The notes beneath the pieces were generated by a model. It did not search any database and was not told where the DNA came from. It saw only the letters and a program-made list of their open reading frames with translations. Positions 12,516-25,901 of a DNA stretch of 64,000 nt are shown one piece after another. Both the position numbers and the translations under genes were made by a program. Positions within the stretch are counted from its first letter, which is position 1. Every line of letters begins with the position of its first letter. Source of the DNA: Dryobates pubescens (lineage: Eukaryota > Chordata > Aves > Piciformes > Picidae); the NCBI RefSeq assembly GCF_014839835.1, contig NC_071644.1, positions 4,007,266 through 4,071,265 on the forward strand, written 5' to 3'.

Positions 12516-15030
12516 CTTTGTAGTGGTGATTAGGTCTGTTAGTAACCTGAATTCGTGGCTCTGCACTGGGAGAGTGACTGCTGGTTTTGTTTAGGATTAC
12601 AGGCAGCATTATTGGGAAAGCGCAGACATTCTGTGCATGGAGAGAGCATACAGCTTTCCCAGATTCTGTCTGCATTCAGTGCTATTGCTTTCTGCTCTGT
12701 GAAAGGAAGATCTGCCCCTTCTTACCAAAACTTGACTGCTGTAGTAGCTCAGGCAGCCAGGCAGAAGTTGTCATTCGAAGCACATTCCCTCGATCCGATA
12801 ATCACTGTACATCTATGTCCTAGTTTGATGATGGATTCCTAATGAATGTCTTTAACCTCAGCCTAGCCCAGCCATCTGCTCTGTGAAGCAAGCTGGCACT
12901 TCAAAGCCATTTTTTGCTTCAAGGTGTCTCCTTGTAGTCTTAGAGCACAAATAGTGAGTCATCTCCTCCCACCAGAATAAACCAAGACTAACCTAGCTCA
13001 GTGTGAATGCCCAGTAGGAAAGCCAGGATGCAGAGAGCCCCACAGTCAAAATAATAATCATTGCACTGAGGAAAATAAAGGCTTGTCAGAGCAATAATGT
13101 AGACATACATATGTCCTCAGCAGGGGCTGTAAAGAGGGTTGGAGTAATGATTACATTAGCCAGGCTTGTGAGGGGTCATTAGTAGAATCTGCTTGGTGGT
13201 GCAGTTAGGTAGAGCCAGGCAGGCATTTTTCAGTGAGCCTTTTTAAAGTGCAGAGGGCAGAGAAGTCAGAAAGGGATTTGTTAGGTGTGGGATGTTTAAC
13301 TTCTGTGGTGTATGAGGAGAGACTTTCTTGCACACTGAATTCATGATCTGATTAAAACAGCAAACAGTGACAAAGGCTTTGTCTGGACTAAGCTGTTGAA
13401 GAAGTATCTCTGCCATGCTGGTTTATTACTTCTGAAAATGTTATATCAAATGATAGGAATTTGAGACTTTGTTTGGGTTTGCTTTGGGTTTAGATGATCT
13501 TTGATTTACAGATAGATGTGGATAATGTTTTTAAGATCTGGGATTATTACTGCTACCTCATTTTCATCCCTGCAGCATCACTGGGTGCAGTTTGTATGCA
13601 GCAGACGTGTAGGGTAGTATACGTTGGCATCGTGTTGCATAGACAGTGCTTTACATACCCTCTCACTAGATTGCATGCACAGGAACTGAGGCTTAGCAGA
13701 GATCTCTAAAGCCCCTGGTCAGAGAGGGAATCAACTGCAGAGCTGAATTTCACCAGAAAACAAGAGATTTCAAATTTACCTATTGGTTTACCGCTTTGAA
13801 TCTTTGAGAGCCTGATCTAAATCAAACAACTACTAAAGGGAGAAATCTCCCCACTGACCCCCTCCTGTATTGGCTTTTATCAAGCAAAACCACCTTTGGA
13901 GCCTTCCAAGGATATATGTTCTGGGTATTTATGTGAGGAGAGCTTGCCATTCAGTTAGTTGCCCATTTGCCCATCCTGAAGTCCATTAGTTCTGTTCTTA
14001 GATGTAGGAATTGAGGTTTCCCTGTCAGCAAGATGGATTATTCCTGCAAGCCTCCATCACACAGACCTTTTGCAGCAGGATGGAGACTCTGGCCCACACC
14101 TACAGGCAGCAGAGGAAACGCAGCATTTATTCCACCTCTCCAAGCCTTCCTTTCTAGTTCCTGATGAACTTCTCTCCTTGCCTCTTTCATATCTGTATCA
14201 CCATAGATTTCTGAGAGTTTATTGTTAAGCTTTGATGGCAACTGTCCATTGTTCTATTTAACAAGATGGCTCAGAAAGGGAAAGTGTCAGTGAGGGCACT
14301 CACTTCATTAATGAAAGTAATTTGGGGGTTACAAAAGTGCTTTCCACTTGCCTACTGTTAGCAAAAATGAACCTTTGTCAAGTCTCCTGGATTTTGGGTT
14401 GTCTTCTGTTGCAGCCCTAGAAAATTAGGGACATCCAATCTTAAATGGGAAAATGTAAGAAGCTTTGTCTCATAAAATAACTTAAGACTTGTCTTTTTTT
14501 CCCCCATGTTCTTGACTAGATTATCCCCCCTGATGCCACCTTCAGATGAAGTGATTTAAAATGGATATTAAAGCCTTGAGATAGGGGTTTAAAATAAATT
14601 AAATGCTATCAGGACTGTAGCAGTAACAGCTGTTGTGTTTGCCAGCTGGACAGTAGACTTAATCACTCAGATCAATCTGCTTTCCACAGAGCTGTGCTTG
14701 ATTTTTCTTCCTCCTGCCCTTACCCCAAACCCCCAGCAGAAACTCAACAGAGGGATGTGTTTCTGTGGTCCCATAGCTGGCTCTGTTGGAGCCATAGAGG
14801 CAGAAACCTCTGTCTAAATTGTCAGCACAGCATGCACCATGCAGGTCAGTGTGCCTTACCTGGAAGAAGCTTTCTAAAGTCCCCAAATCAGGAAGGAAGA
14901 GAAGCTCAGGTTAAACCTCTGTAGATGCTTTTATTTTCCTACATGAAAGATAGAGGTGGGAGTGTGCTGATCAGTGCATTGCTGGATACAGCTGCAGAGC
15001 AGAGCATTTGGGCATCTGGATTTTTAGGTG
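12516..15030. other. Intergenic, no gene seen
   Basis: No supported exon. The 67-codon minus-strand frame at 14038-14241 looks protein-like but has no splice-compatible neighbours and no recognisable homology, so it is not called. Confidence 0.5.
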
Positions 15031-15451
15031 TTCATAGATTCATGGAATGATTTAGGTTGGAAGGGACCTTCAAGATCATCCAGTTCTAAATTCCCTGCTA
15101 TGGGCAGGGACACCTCCCACCAGCCCAAGTTGTTCAAGGCCTCATCCAGCTTGGCCTTGAACACCTCCAGGGAGGAAGCATCCACAACCTCCCTGGGCAA
15201 CCTGTTCCAGTGTCTCACCACTCTCACTGTAAAGAATCTTTTCCTAGACTCCAGTCTAATTCTGCCTTCCTCAATCTTCAATCCATTTCCTCTCATCCTG
15301 TAACTACAAGCCCACATAAACAGTCCCTTCACATCTTTCCTGTAGCCCTCTTCAGGTACTGGAAGGCTGCTTTAAGGTCTCCCCAGAGCCTTCTCTTCTC
15401 CAGACTGAACAGCCCCAACTCTTGCAGCCTGTCCCCATAAGTAAGGTCATT
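15031..15451 (-). repeat. CR1 LINE 3' fragment
   Basis: A minus-strand CR1 3' end starts with the tail 'TCATAGATTCATGGAATGA', followed by 'GGTTGGAAGGGACCTTCAAGATCATCC' and ORF2 3' sequence up to 'CAGCCTGTCCCCATAAG'. Confidence 0.93.
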
Positions 15452-15604
15452 GACTTCTCTTTGACCTAGGAATGAGCTTTCCAAAGATGCTTGAGTTTGT
15501 GCTCCAGTCATCAGGACATGTGTACCAAAACACTCTCTGCCTCTTTAGAAATCTTCCCTCCTGGCACACAGGTGTGGCCTAAGCACCATGAGTCCTATTT
15601 CTGA

Positions 15605-15684
15605 GTTGCTCAAGGCATCCACAACCTCCCCAGGCAACCTTGTCCCAGTGTCTCTCCACCCTCACTATAACGAGTGTTGTGTTG
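15605..15684 (-). repeat. Short CR1 fragment
   Basis: This matches the CR1 stretch 'GGCATCCACAACCTCCCCAGGCAACC' and 'CAGTGTCTCTCCACCCTCACTATAA' in reverse orientation. It may be a displaced piece of the nearby 15031-15451 element or a separate insertion. Confidence 0.75.
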
Positions 15685-17148
15685 GCAAGGTACCTCTGAA
15701 GGCTCCTGTCTTCTGAGCCTGCTGCTTGCAGTGCTGTGTTGCAGAAAGAAGGACCTTCTGGGCTCATTATGGGATTGAATATCAGCTATGTCCCATAGAT
15801 ATTTCAGGAACACCATGGCTTTGAAAATAAAGCACTTGGCACTGCTGCCTGTGAGGCTAGCACTGTCATTCACAGTGGTCCCAGGTACCAACCAGCTCAA
15901 AACCCACTGGTGAAATACTCTTTCCAACTGAGTCATCATAGAAAACACCTTGTGGTTTCAAAATGTCAGATTTCTCCTGGCCATTGATCTAAGCTTTACA
16001 TAAAGTTTAGCAGAAGAGCTCAGTGTGATTTCCTTTGAGACTAAATTAATACTTCTTGTTGTTGTCGTTGACCCCCAAAAATACTCATTTTCAGCTGTAT
16101 CTCACTTGGCTAAATGAGCTATTAGAAGCAAATCATCTTTAGTGAAACTGAACCCCACAGTTTCTCTGCTGTGTGCATGAGCTACCATACCAAGGGGTGG
16201 ATTATTTATCCAGGTCTGGGTTCTCACTCCCAGCAGCACAGCTAACTTAATGAGCAGCCATGGACAAGGCAGTTAACCTTTCTATTGTGTGTTTAACCAT
16301 CTGTAAAATGGGTATGATCCTACTTACCTGCCTGAGGCGGCTGTACAGGGGCTTAATTTTTAATCAAGCTCTGTTAAAACACTTTGAGCTCACTCTATAA
16401 AAGATCCATGGAGAGGCAAAATAGTTGCATGATGACATTATTGGCTTTTATAAGGTTTACATTTCCAAGGCTAATATGTGGTGAACAGTATCAATACTCT
16501 GGCAATAACAGCAAAAAGGAAAGAAGGTATCCAGAGGCATGAGAGATGTACTGGGGTGGAGGACAGACTTTCTGACAGTCTAGGGTTCCTTCAGCCCTAT
16601 TAATTATGCATGTGGAGCAACTTGTTAATGCATTTCTAAAGACATGTTGACACAAGCTCAGGCCTCTATCCTGGCAGGCAGGCTTCTGAATGAATTTAAC
16701 CCTGGGATCAGAAGGAACAGGACCACATAGCTGAAGGCATTTCTATAACAACCAAAGCAGACTAGTACCAACACAACAGATTTGCTGGGGTGCTGAAAGA
16801 GGACAGGAAGTAATGGTACACCTTCATGGGGAGTCGTTATGAATAATTTCTGCAGAAGGCCCTGGCATTACATTTCAGGCTGATTGTCCACAGAATATGA
16901 CCAGGTATCATTCTTGATGCTATTTCTTTGCCCTCTGTGCCCTCCAACAGTTTCAAAGAGAAGGATAAAACTCAATTCCACTAATAAAAGCACTGGAGTC
17001 ATTTGGGAGTTATGTAATTGCTTAGATTGAACAGCCAAGAGAAGCCAATAATTAGTCAATCAGTTCAGGTGTAATTAATGTGTGCTACACTATTCAAATC
17101 TTACCCAGTTTTTTAAGCCAACTTGGCACTCTGTGAGAAAGAAGGTGT
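15685..17148. other. Intergenic, nothing recognised
   Basis: No supported exon, RNA gene or repeat. Confidence 0.5.
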
Positions 17149-17606
17149 TGAGATGCTGGAAGGTGTCCAGAGAAGGGCAACAAGGCTGGGGTGGGGGCTG
17201 GAGCACAGCCCTGTGAGGAGAGGCTGAGGGAGCTGGGGTTGCTTAGCCTGGAGAAGAGGAGGCTCAGGGGAGACCTCATTGCTGTCTACAACTACCTGAA
17301 ATGAGGTTGTAGCCAGGTGGGGCTTGGTCTCATCTCCCAGGCAACCAGCAACAAAATAAGAGAGGACAGTCTCATGCTGCACAGGGGGCAGTTTAGGCTT
17401 GATCTTAGAAAGAAGTTCTTCCCAGAAAGAGAGATTGGCCATTGGAATGGGCTGCCCAGGGAGGTGGTGGGGTCGGTGTCCCTGGAGGTGTTTAAGAAAA
17501 GCCCGGATGAGGCACTTAGTGCCATGGTCTAGTTGATTAGATAGGGTTGGGTGATCAGTTGGACTCGATGATCTTGGAGGCCTCTTCCAACCTGGTTGAT
17601 TCTGTG
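17149..17606 (+). repeat. CR1 LINE 3' fragment
   Basis: One of the longer CR1 copies. It has 'GATGCTGGAAGGTGTCCAGAGAAGGGCAAC', 'GGAGAAGAGGAGGCTCAGGGGAGACC', 'TTGGACTCGATGATCTTGGAGG' and a tail 'TGATTCTGTG'. The frames are broken. Confidence 0.92.
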
Positions 17607-20332
17607 CTTTGGAGGTTCAAACCCCACACAATTTCTGCCATTGCTGTTCATTTCCACAGCAGTGGAGGTGTGGTGTTTGAAGTGCAGTTCTGTTGAAGGG
17701 GCTGTATGTGTAGTTCTGTTTCCTTCTTTGGGCCATCTCAGAAGCTCACACCACCCAGGTGTGTTTCACAAAAAAGTGGAGAACAGTACAGCTTGAAACT
17801 TCCATGGACTGAGTTGTGGCAAGTTCTTGAGGCTGCATTAAGGTCATTAAGAACACACCTCCACGTGATGTGAAGCTACTGCAGGTGATGCAAATCATAC
17901 ACTCAACAAGATGTTTATTGTCTCTTTTTCAGAGTCACTTAGAAAATTAGACATTGCAGATGAAAACCTGGAGTGGTCTAAATGAAACAAAAAGCATTAC
18001 TGGAAGAGACATCCAAATTGAGTGTCACAACTATGCCATTAGAAATACATTAGTTTGATTGTTTTAAATTGCTGAGTCATTCTTAGGGACGTCCTCCCTC
18101 TCCCCCCGAGCATCTAAATATCACTGTGTGTGTCTCAGATCATTTATTAATTAATTCCTATAACAAATATCACTGTGGGTGTCTCAGATCAGTTGTTAAA
18201 TGAATTCTTAAAACCCCCAAAGGACTTCAGCAAACACTTGCTGAAGTAACTACTGATTCTGAGTGTGCAGCTTGAGAAATCCCCAGGAACTTGCCTGTGA
18301 AGTGCTGAGCAGCTGCTGCCTGGGAAATGCGAAGAACTGGAGCTACCCAAATCACTTCAGTGTGTTTGAAAATCCTCAGTCCTAAGTTTAGCATTGCCTC
18401 CTTACCTGAACACCAGATTGCTTGCATGAGTTCTTGAAGGGAAAGACGTTTACAAATGTAACCTGAGATGCTATAGCCAATATTATGGCTTGGCATTTTG
18501 TTGTCTCAGTGAGTGCTTTTTCCTCTTCCTTTCCCTTCCCATGCTGTTCAGAAATACCCTGAGCAGCTATGAAGGTTAAAGCTTTATCCACCAACATATG
18601 TCCTCTTCAGGCACAGTGCACCTAATCCATAGCCCAAACAGCCCTGCAGTACTAAGCTTGTAGTTTATGCTTGTTGCTAGAATTTATGGCATTGACCAGA
18701 CTAATATTTTTTTCTCTGTTTACCCAATAAAAATAGGCTTCTGGATAATCTGTAAGAGCAATCACACCAGTGATACTTGTCAGTGCAAAAATCCACTCAG
18801 GAGTCTATCATTCAAGTTGCTTTGGTCAATCTAAGCTACCCAAAGGTTCTTTTTTTCCCCCTGATTCATTGACACCACCATGGAAATAACCACAGAGTTT
18901 ACTGACTGTGTGGCTTTATGGGAGAAAGAGTTAGGGGGAAAGCAGGGTTTCAGCTGAGTGAGTGCAGGTGAGGACTCCTTTTAAAGAACCTAATCCTTCT
19001 TTAGATAAGGCTCTGCTTGTGGATTCTGAACTCTCAGGCTTTTGACAGGACAAAGGTAGGAAACTCATCAGAAAAGCATTCGCAAAAAGCAGAAAAGGAG
19101 AAGGATGGAAAGGTGTTTTTAAAACCTGAACAACTAAAGCTCTGCTAAGGGCCTGTGGGCACTGGGAATGGTGTTGGGAATTAGAATGAGAGACAACAGG
19201 AACAGGTTTATCAGATTTCAGGGGCACTGGGCAAAAATGCAGCTCCATTACCCAATCAATAACACTGATGTTTAAACAGGTGCACACACCACAGACAGCA
19301 GCCCTGCAGCTTCCTCCTTCAGCTGGAGGCTGTACTTGACTTTAAAGAGTTAATGGTCTCCTACTCCACTTTGTTGTTTCGTTGGGGTTTTTTTCTCTTT
19401 CTCTCTATTCTACTGGCTCAGAGCACTGGCTCTCATTTGAAGGGCACAGCATACTGAGTGATGTTCACATGATACCAATGACAGCAGCATGATAAGCCTA
19501 TTTCTGACAGTGTGGCAAATTACTATTATGAAATCCCAGTACATTTGATTGCAGAGTGACTTTCAGAAGGGATCACACACAGCAAGGTTACGAAAGGCTC
19601 AGTGTTTACTGCAGTAATGCTGACTTACTGGAAAAGAATATCCAGAGCTCTTTAAACTAAAAGAAGCTTGGGAGATTCCCAATTCATGGAACATTTGGCT
19701 GAGTGTATCCAGCCAAGTGTTAGGCTTCACTAAAATGAGAGGAGAAAAAAATTACCAGCAAAAATTCTCGAGCCTTTTTTCCCCTCTTTGTTGACTCAAT
19801 GAAATATATTTGCTAGAGATTCACTCAAAAGGATTCATCAGCTTGAGGTTGTCCTTGCCCTCTGACATTGTTCACTGTAGGAGGCTACAGGTCTCCTCTC
19901 TCTCCAGAACTGGCTCCCCATTGGAGCCAAAGGTCAGGATCTCTTGTGTCTCTACAGTGCCTGAGTTCAAAGGAGAACAAAGTCAAATAAAAAATTATGA
20001 CAAGAGGAGAAATAGGCAATTTATGGGCTAAAAAGGCATGGAAGTTGCTAATGAAAGAAGTGTATCTGCAAAACATGAAATAGCAGTAACCCACCTGCTG
20101 AATTGTTGTCAGTATCCGAGAGTGTGTTACGTGGGGATGAGTTTTCCTTGCCCCGTGAACTGATGAATTGTCCCTGCCCCAAACACCTTCCTTTTCAACT
20201 TATTTGGGGAGTAACACAATCAGCAAACTAAAAAAAGAGCAGGCATTAAATGGTTCAAGACTGTTAGCACATCAGTGGGCAGCAAGGTGTTTTCATGGTG
20301 AAAGAAGTTTTTATTCAGTTTTTGGGGGGTTG
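17607..20332. other. Intergenic, no gene seen
   Basis: No supported exon. It contains the 49-bp tandem duplication at 18116-18213. Open frames, including the 118-codon one at 18931-19287 on the minus strand, have no domain signature. Confidence 0.5.
18116..18213. repeat. 49-bp direct tandem duplication
   Basis: The sequence 'AAATATCACTGTGTGTGTCT' at 18116 recurs 49 bp later as 'AAATATCACTGTGGGTGTCT', and the similarity continues through 'CAGATCA(T/G)TT' and 'AATTC'. Two copies, a handful of mismatches. Confidence 0.85.
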
Positions 20333-20625
20333 TTTAGTTGAGAAGAGAAGGCTGAGGGGAGACCTTCTGGCTCTGTACAAATCCCTGAAAGGAGGTTGGA
20401 GCCAGCTGGGGGTTGGTCTCTTCTCTCAAGTAACAAGTGGCAGAAGAAGAGGAATGTCCTCAAGTTGCACCAGGAGAGGTTTAAGTTGGATATTAGGAAA
20501 AATTTATGTCCTGCAAGAGTGGTCAGGCGTTGGAACAGGCTGCCCAGGGAAGTGGTGGAGTCACCGTTGCTGGAGGTGTTCAAGAAATGTGGGGACATGG
20601 CACCTGGGGACTTAGTGAGCATCGG
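20333..20625 (+). repeat. CR1 LINE fragment lacking its 3' tail
   Basis: It has CR1 landmarks 'GAGAAGAGAAGGCTGAGGGGAGACC', 'GGTCAGGCGTTGGAACAGGCTGCCC' and 'GGTGTTCAAGAAATGTGGGGACATGGC', but stops before the usual 3' UTR and octamer, so its 3' end is deleted or interrupted. Confidence 0.88.
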
Positions 20626-20930
20626 TGACTCGTTTGTAGACCTACCCATGCCTACATCAATGCCACCACAGGCTTCCTGGGGTAACTAAACACAGATGAA
20701 TTGCAGTCAGCATCTTGTGATTAGTTATGGAAAGTCCCAGTGTTTTGGGGAGAGGGTGCAGGGGGTGTCCAGCTTTCACAATGTGACTCTTCCCCTGAAG
20801 CCAGAGAAAAAAGCATTTGCTGGTGCTATGTTGCTCTCTGCCACCATGATCTAACAGTAACAGTTTGTGGGTCTAAGGTTAAGAGTCTCTAATTGGACAG
20901 TGGGTGCTTTCATCTATAAAGAAAAAAAGT

Positions 20931-21048
20931 GGAGTCTCCTTGTCTGGAGACATTCAGAACTCACCTGGATGCCTTCCTGTGTGGCAGGGAAGTTGGACTC
21001 AAGGATCTTTCAAGGTCCCTTCCAACCCCTAGCATTCTGTGATTCTCT
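20931..21048 (+). repeat. CR1 LINE 3' end
   Basis: Short CR1 tail: 'GGAGACATTCAGAACTCACCTGGATGCCTTCCTGTGT', 'GGACTCAAGGATCTTTCAAGG', 'CATTCTGTGATTCT'. Confidence 0.85.
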
Positions 21049-23098
21049 GGAAAGGGAAGAATGTCCCCAAAAACTTGGAAGTGCAAGTGGGCACATGGAT
21101 GCAGGAAAAGAGGGATTTCTTGTGAACCATCACAGTTTCAGAAGTAGAATTATTTATAATCCCAAGAGCTGCTGTTCTAAGTAGTAACAGCCTGGCCATA
21201 AATGTTTTACAGACAGTTGGAAATCTTTCCACTGTTTTCAGTTTGCTTTGGACCACATTGTACATAATGCTGTAGAATTCCCCATTTCCCCCTAGAAATA
21301 CAGTCTGGATCCCTGCTGTGTTATATATCTTACAATGCCATTTCCAGCAGAGTGTGAGAGGACTGTGATGATAAATGGTAGTCTCACAGCAGATTTTTGC
21401 TTAGGTGTTTCAGCTTAGTCCTACGGTGGCTGATATTACAGGAAACCTCCGTGTCAATATTTACTTTATATAGGCAATTGGTTGGACTCCTGACATGGGA
21501 ATTCTGTCATACACGTGAAAATAAGGCAGTAATTACTGCTGCAGGATACTAAAGGGAAGAAAATAATTGGCCATAGTGGGTCTCTTTAAAAAGAGCCCTT
21601 TAAAATGGCTGAAAGTTTGCTGTGACTGAATGTTTTTTAAAGAAAAGACAAATGTTATTTTAAGTCTGAGGCTGGCAAATTCTCCCCTTTTGAGTCCCCA
21701 GCAGGAATTGCTGGAAAAGCCATGATTTAAAAGCTGCTATTTCTCACTGTCTGAAGCTAAATACGCTTTTCTACTCTAACAAATCTGAATAAAATTAGAG
21801 CACTCTGCATAAATTCAGCCTGCCTCTGCGCCTGCTGTCTTAGCTCGAGGCAGCAGCAGATGACTGTGATCTCTAAGACTGTCAAGCCAGCACCATAAGC
21901 CAAAGCTGCATCCACCTTAGGAAAACATGAAATTTATTCCAGCTTGGTAACAAGCTGGTCCATTATTTCAGGGGGTTGGTGCCAGTGTTCAGTTTTGCAA
22001 AAGGCCATCTGAAACCTCCCAGGCATTTTTGACATTTTCCCACTAACAGGGTTGGTATTTGGGGGGTCTGAGAGTGCTCTCCTTGTGTTCACATTTAAAC
22101 TTTCAACACCTTAGATCTGTCACCAGTTCACTGGAAGATGCTATTTTCATTTTCCTCGTTAGCAGCTCTGAGGGGGGAAAAAATATAGGGAAAAAAGGGG
22201 AAAAAATTAGCACATTTTTCATCTAGTATTAATTGGAGCATATTTTTCCCTGTAGCAGTTTGCTGATTCTGAGATTTCAATGCTGCTGACTGAGGTGGCT
22301 TTGTAAATAGTCTCCATAAATAGAAAAGAAGTGGTTGCTGTGAAATGGCCAGCTAGAGAAGACTCATTAATCAGGGAAACAGGTACAGAGCACCAACCCT
22401 GCCCACCACTGATCATGTAAACACAGGCTGACAACCCTGTCGGAACAATCAAGCAGAACGGTTTGGTCTCTGCTAAGGTTTTGTGGAGAGAAAGTTTAGT
22501 CAAGTGTTTAAAATGTGAAAGTAAGGAACCAAATGCTTGTGTGGCATCTCCAGCTCTCCTGCTGACTAGCTGCAGGCAAATCACTCTGCCTCCTTGTAAC
22601 ATGGCCCCTGACAAAGGGCTGGTTTCCCTGGAAAACTGTGGGAGTAACAGTTCTTGGATGGAGCAACGGCTTCAAAACTTCTGTTATGGAGTGTGAAAGG
22701 TGAAAGTGGCCAGTGTGTAAATCACATGCAAAATGGTCATGTTAAAACACAGCAGGTCATCTGGGGCTGGCTTGCATCAAGGTCATTCTTCTTCCACATA
22801 CTCTCCAGTGAAGGTAGTGACTGTTTCCAGGGGGAAAAAAACACTTCCTGGAGGAGAGTGAAGACCTCTACCTTGTCCATTAGCCATCTACCATTTAACA
22901 GCTACCTGTGCCAGGGTCTGCTTTTTGTGTTGACTGCATAAAGTCAAACACAGTTCACTTTTGACTCTGCTTTGGCCTCATCTCTACTGTAGTAGAACTA
23001 AGGAATAGTAAAGATGGCATCCTTCATCTCCAGGGGTTTCAGAACATTAGGAAAAGCTGTGTCCTTTGAGCAGAGATGTGGCACTGTTTTAAGGAACA
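21049..23098. other. Intergenic, no gene seen
   Basis: No supported exon. Purine-rich tract near 22170-22210. Nothing else recognised. Confidence 0.5.
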
Positions 23099-23615
23099 TG
23101 TGAGACCTCACCTGAAGTGCTATGTCCAGCTCTGAGATCCCCAACACAGAAAGGACATCAAGCTGATGGAGAGGGTCAAGAGAAAGCCACAAAAATTATA
23201 GCAGAGCTGGAGCACCTCTGATACAAGGACAAGCTGAGAGAGTTGGAGCTGTTCAGCCTGGAGAGAGAAGGTTCTGGGGAGACCTTAGAATGGTCTTCCA
23301 GTACCTGAAAGGGGCTACAGGGAGACTTGGGACAGACTGTTTCCAAGGGCATGCAGCACTGGGACAAGGGGCAATGGTTTGAAACTAGAGCAGGGTAGAT
23401 TTATACTGGACATTAGGCAGAATTTCTTTACTCTGAGGGTGGCAGAACACTGGAACAGCTTGCCCAGGGAGGAGGTAGAGGCTCCATCCATGGAAACATG
23501 CAAGGGCAGGCTTGAGGGGGCACTGAGCAACCTGATCTAGTTGGGGATGTCCCTGTAAGGAGGGTTGGACTATATGAGCTTTAGAGGTCCCTTCCAACCC
23601 AATGTATTCTATGTG
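23099..23615 (+). repeat. CR1 LINE 3' fragment (long)
   Basis: This starts in ORF2 ('GTGAGACCTCACCTGAAGTGC', 'CAACACAGAAAGGACATC') and runs through the usual 3' landmarks to 'CCAACCCAATGTATTCTATG'. 5'-truncated and frame-broken. Confidence 0.92.
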
Positions 23616-25449
23616 AAAATTCCTTCCCCATAAGAAAGGGAGGGTGCTCATTTCCCTTGAGTCAAGGAGGGGCTCCGAGCCGCTCAGGACTATCTCAGCT
23701 CTCACTGCCAGAAGTCCTGTGGTTGCACTCAGGCTTTTGTACAGCATACAGTGAGCACCCACAGATGGTCAGGGTGTCACAGACCAGAAGCCAAGAGCCA
23801 GCTCGTCACAAGCAGTTGTTAGATGCCGGGGAACCCAAAGCACCATCGTGCAGTCTCAGGGAGAGCTAAACCAGAGCAAATTCTGCCACCTGCTGCTTCC
23901 CTGCACATCTACAGTGCCCTTGTCTTCGGTATGGACTAAGCCTTGGTCTGCTCTGACCTGGCTGAAGTTTTGCTGGGATTGTGTTTACCAAGGGGTTGCT
24001 GTATTTAAGCCTGAAACACTCAAGAGGCTGGATTTAAGTGATTTGCTTTCAATATTTCTAAGCACCAGCAGTAAGGAAAAGTGTCCATCCAGTATGCAGT
24101 GGTGCACGTGCTGAAGAACGGCCACACCTGCTTTACAAAAGCAGTAACTTGGATTGTGCTAATTTATATTTAAAAGTAAAATTGCTGCCAACACAGAATA
24201 TCAGGAATATGGAGGGAGGCTGGGCAGTCCAGGGAGAGTGCTGACATAGCTAAAGGCCCTTTCAAAGCTCAAGTAGTTGAGGGAGCAGCAGACAAATGCA
24301 GGCCTGCCTGTACAAACCAGTGGATTTTTTTATAGCATTCCTCTAGATAGCTCAAAGTGAAGAGTTTAAATTAGAAAGCTGATTTTGTGGGCAGTTATCA
24401 GCATGTGCCAAGCTATAGCTTCTGCAGGAATTCAAAATGGCTTTATTTTTAAGAATCCAAGATTTTTTCTTTGTTGGCTGCCAGGCTGAGGCACACAAGC
24501 AGCTTAGGCAGTGCCTAGCCTCTAAGCCTCTTCTCCATAAGCACTTTTCTGTCTGGTATGAGTGTTCCCCACCTTGAGGTGAAGCAAGAGGACAAGGCTA
24601 TAAGCTTCCATGGCAGCTGAAGCTGCTCAGTGCTGATCTAAAAGGATATCAGGGTCAGAATGTAGTTGTTTAAAACTCAAGGGAGACTTTGGCGGCATTC
24701 CTCAGGGATCCTTAACCGCCTCTCAGGCCAACCACTGTCAAGGACAAGGGCTGCCATCAGGTCAATGCTCTCTTTATATATAGAGCTAACTAAATTTAGT
24801 GTTAAATCTGCTGTGAAAATTTACAGCTTGTAATATTTACCTGACAGGCATCCAGACCTTCCTGTGCAAATACTGTTCCTTAAATTAGACACAAAATATG
24901 TCAGGAGGCAGCGGCCTCAATTACATATTTCCAGCCCTGAAGCAGGTAAGTCCAGATTCATGCAGCCAGTCCTGAGCTCTTTAAAAAGTGGACTGGCTTC
25001 TTGAATGTATTTTATAAAATCCTGACAGAGCATTTAAACAATGCCACATTTGGGAGCTCTCAGGGCCAGGGGCTGTCTTGGTATTTTCTGTTTACAACCA
25101 AGTGCTGCACAATGAGGCTGGTGTCCTTAGGGGTGGTTGCAACTGAAAGAATAAAAGTATGTGACAATAAAGAGCAGCTCCCTATAAAATAACTGTGCCT
25201 AGAGATTTTTTTCCCTTCTTACCAAATGTTATTGCCCCCAAACAATGAGTATATTATTTGTATAACAAGTTCCTTATGGGTCAGCATTGAATAGAACTTC
25301 CACACCCTGAGCAAATGTCCCTACCACTGCAACTGCAAAATCATTTCCTCTGTCAGGACAAAGATCTTCTCTACACCAGGAATCTTAGGAGCTACCTCCC
25401 AGTTACATATAGAGAAATACCATTCTGTTCTACAGCAGTGCTTCAATAC
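23616..25449. other. Intergenic, no gene seen
   Basis: No supported exon, RNA gene or repeat. Confidence 0.5.
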
Positions 25450-25901
25450 CTAGTATCAGGTAATAGGATGAGAGGAAATGGCCTGAAATTGTGCCAGGAA
25501 AGGTCTAGGTTGGATATGAGGAAAAATTTCTTTCCTACAAGAGCGGTTCTTTACAATGAGAGTGGTGGGACACTGGAACAGGTTGCCCAGAGATGTGGTT
25601 GAGGCACCATCCCTGGAGGTATTCAAGATCTGACTTGATGTGGGCAGACTGTGCTTGAACAGTGGCCTTATATCTTGTAGGATTCTGGCTTTCTGTTATT
25701 TTAGCTAGTGAAGAACTTTGAGTATGTGAGGAAGTCATGAGGTCTGTGGTGACAGGTTGGACTCGATGATCTTTGAGGTCTCTTCCAACCTTAGTGATAC
25801 TGTGATACTGTGACTGCTGTAGTTGGAGGTGTCCCTGCTGACTGCAGGGGAGCTGGACAAGATGATCTCTAAGGGTCCCTTCCAACCTGATGCAATCATA
25901 G
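25450..25901 (+). repeat. Chimeric or nested CR1 fragments
   Basis: Up to about 25550 the sequence matches the subfamily of the 10757 copy ('TAGTATCAGG', 'GGCCTGAAATTGTGCC'). It then switches to 'GAGAGTGGTGGGACACTGGAACAGGTTGCCC', typical of the other subfamily. One tail ends 'GTGATACTGTGATACTGTGA' near 25813, and a second 3' end follows to 25901. At least two insertions or a template switch are needed. Confidence 0.85.

Noticed and set aside
14038-14241. 67-codon protein-like frame on the minus strand
   Set aside because: No splice-compatible neighbours, no recognised domain, and isolated in a gene-poor interval.
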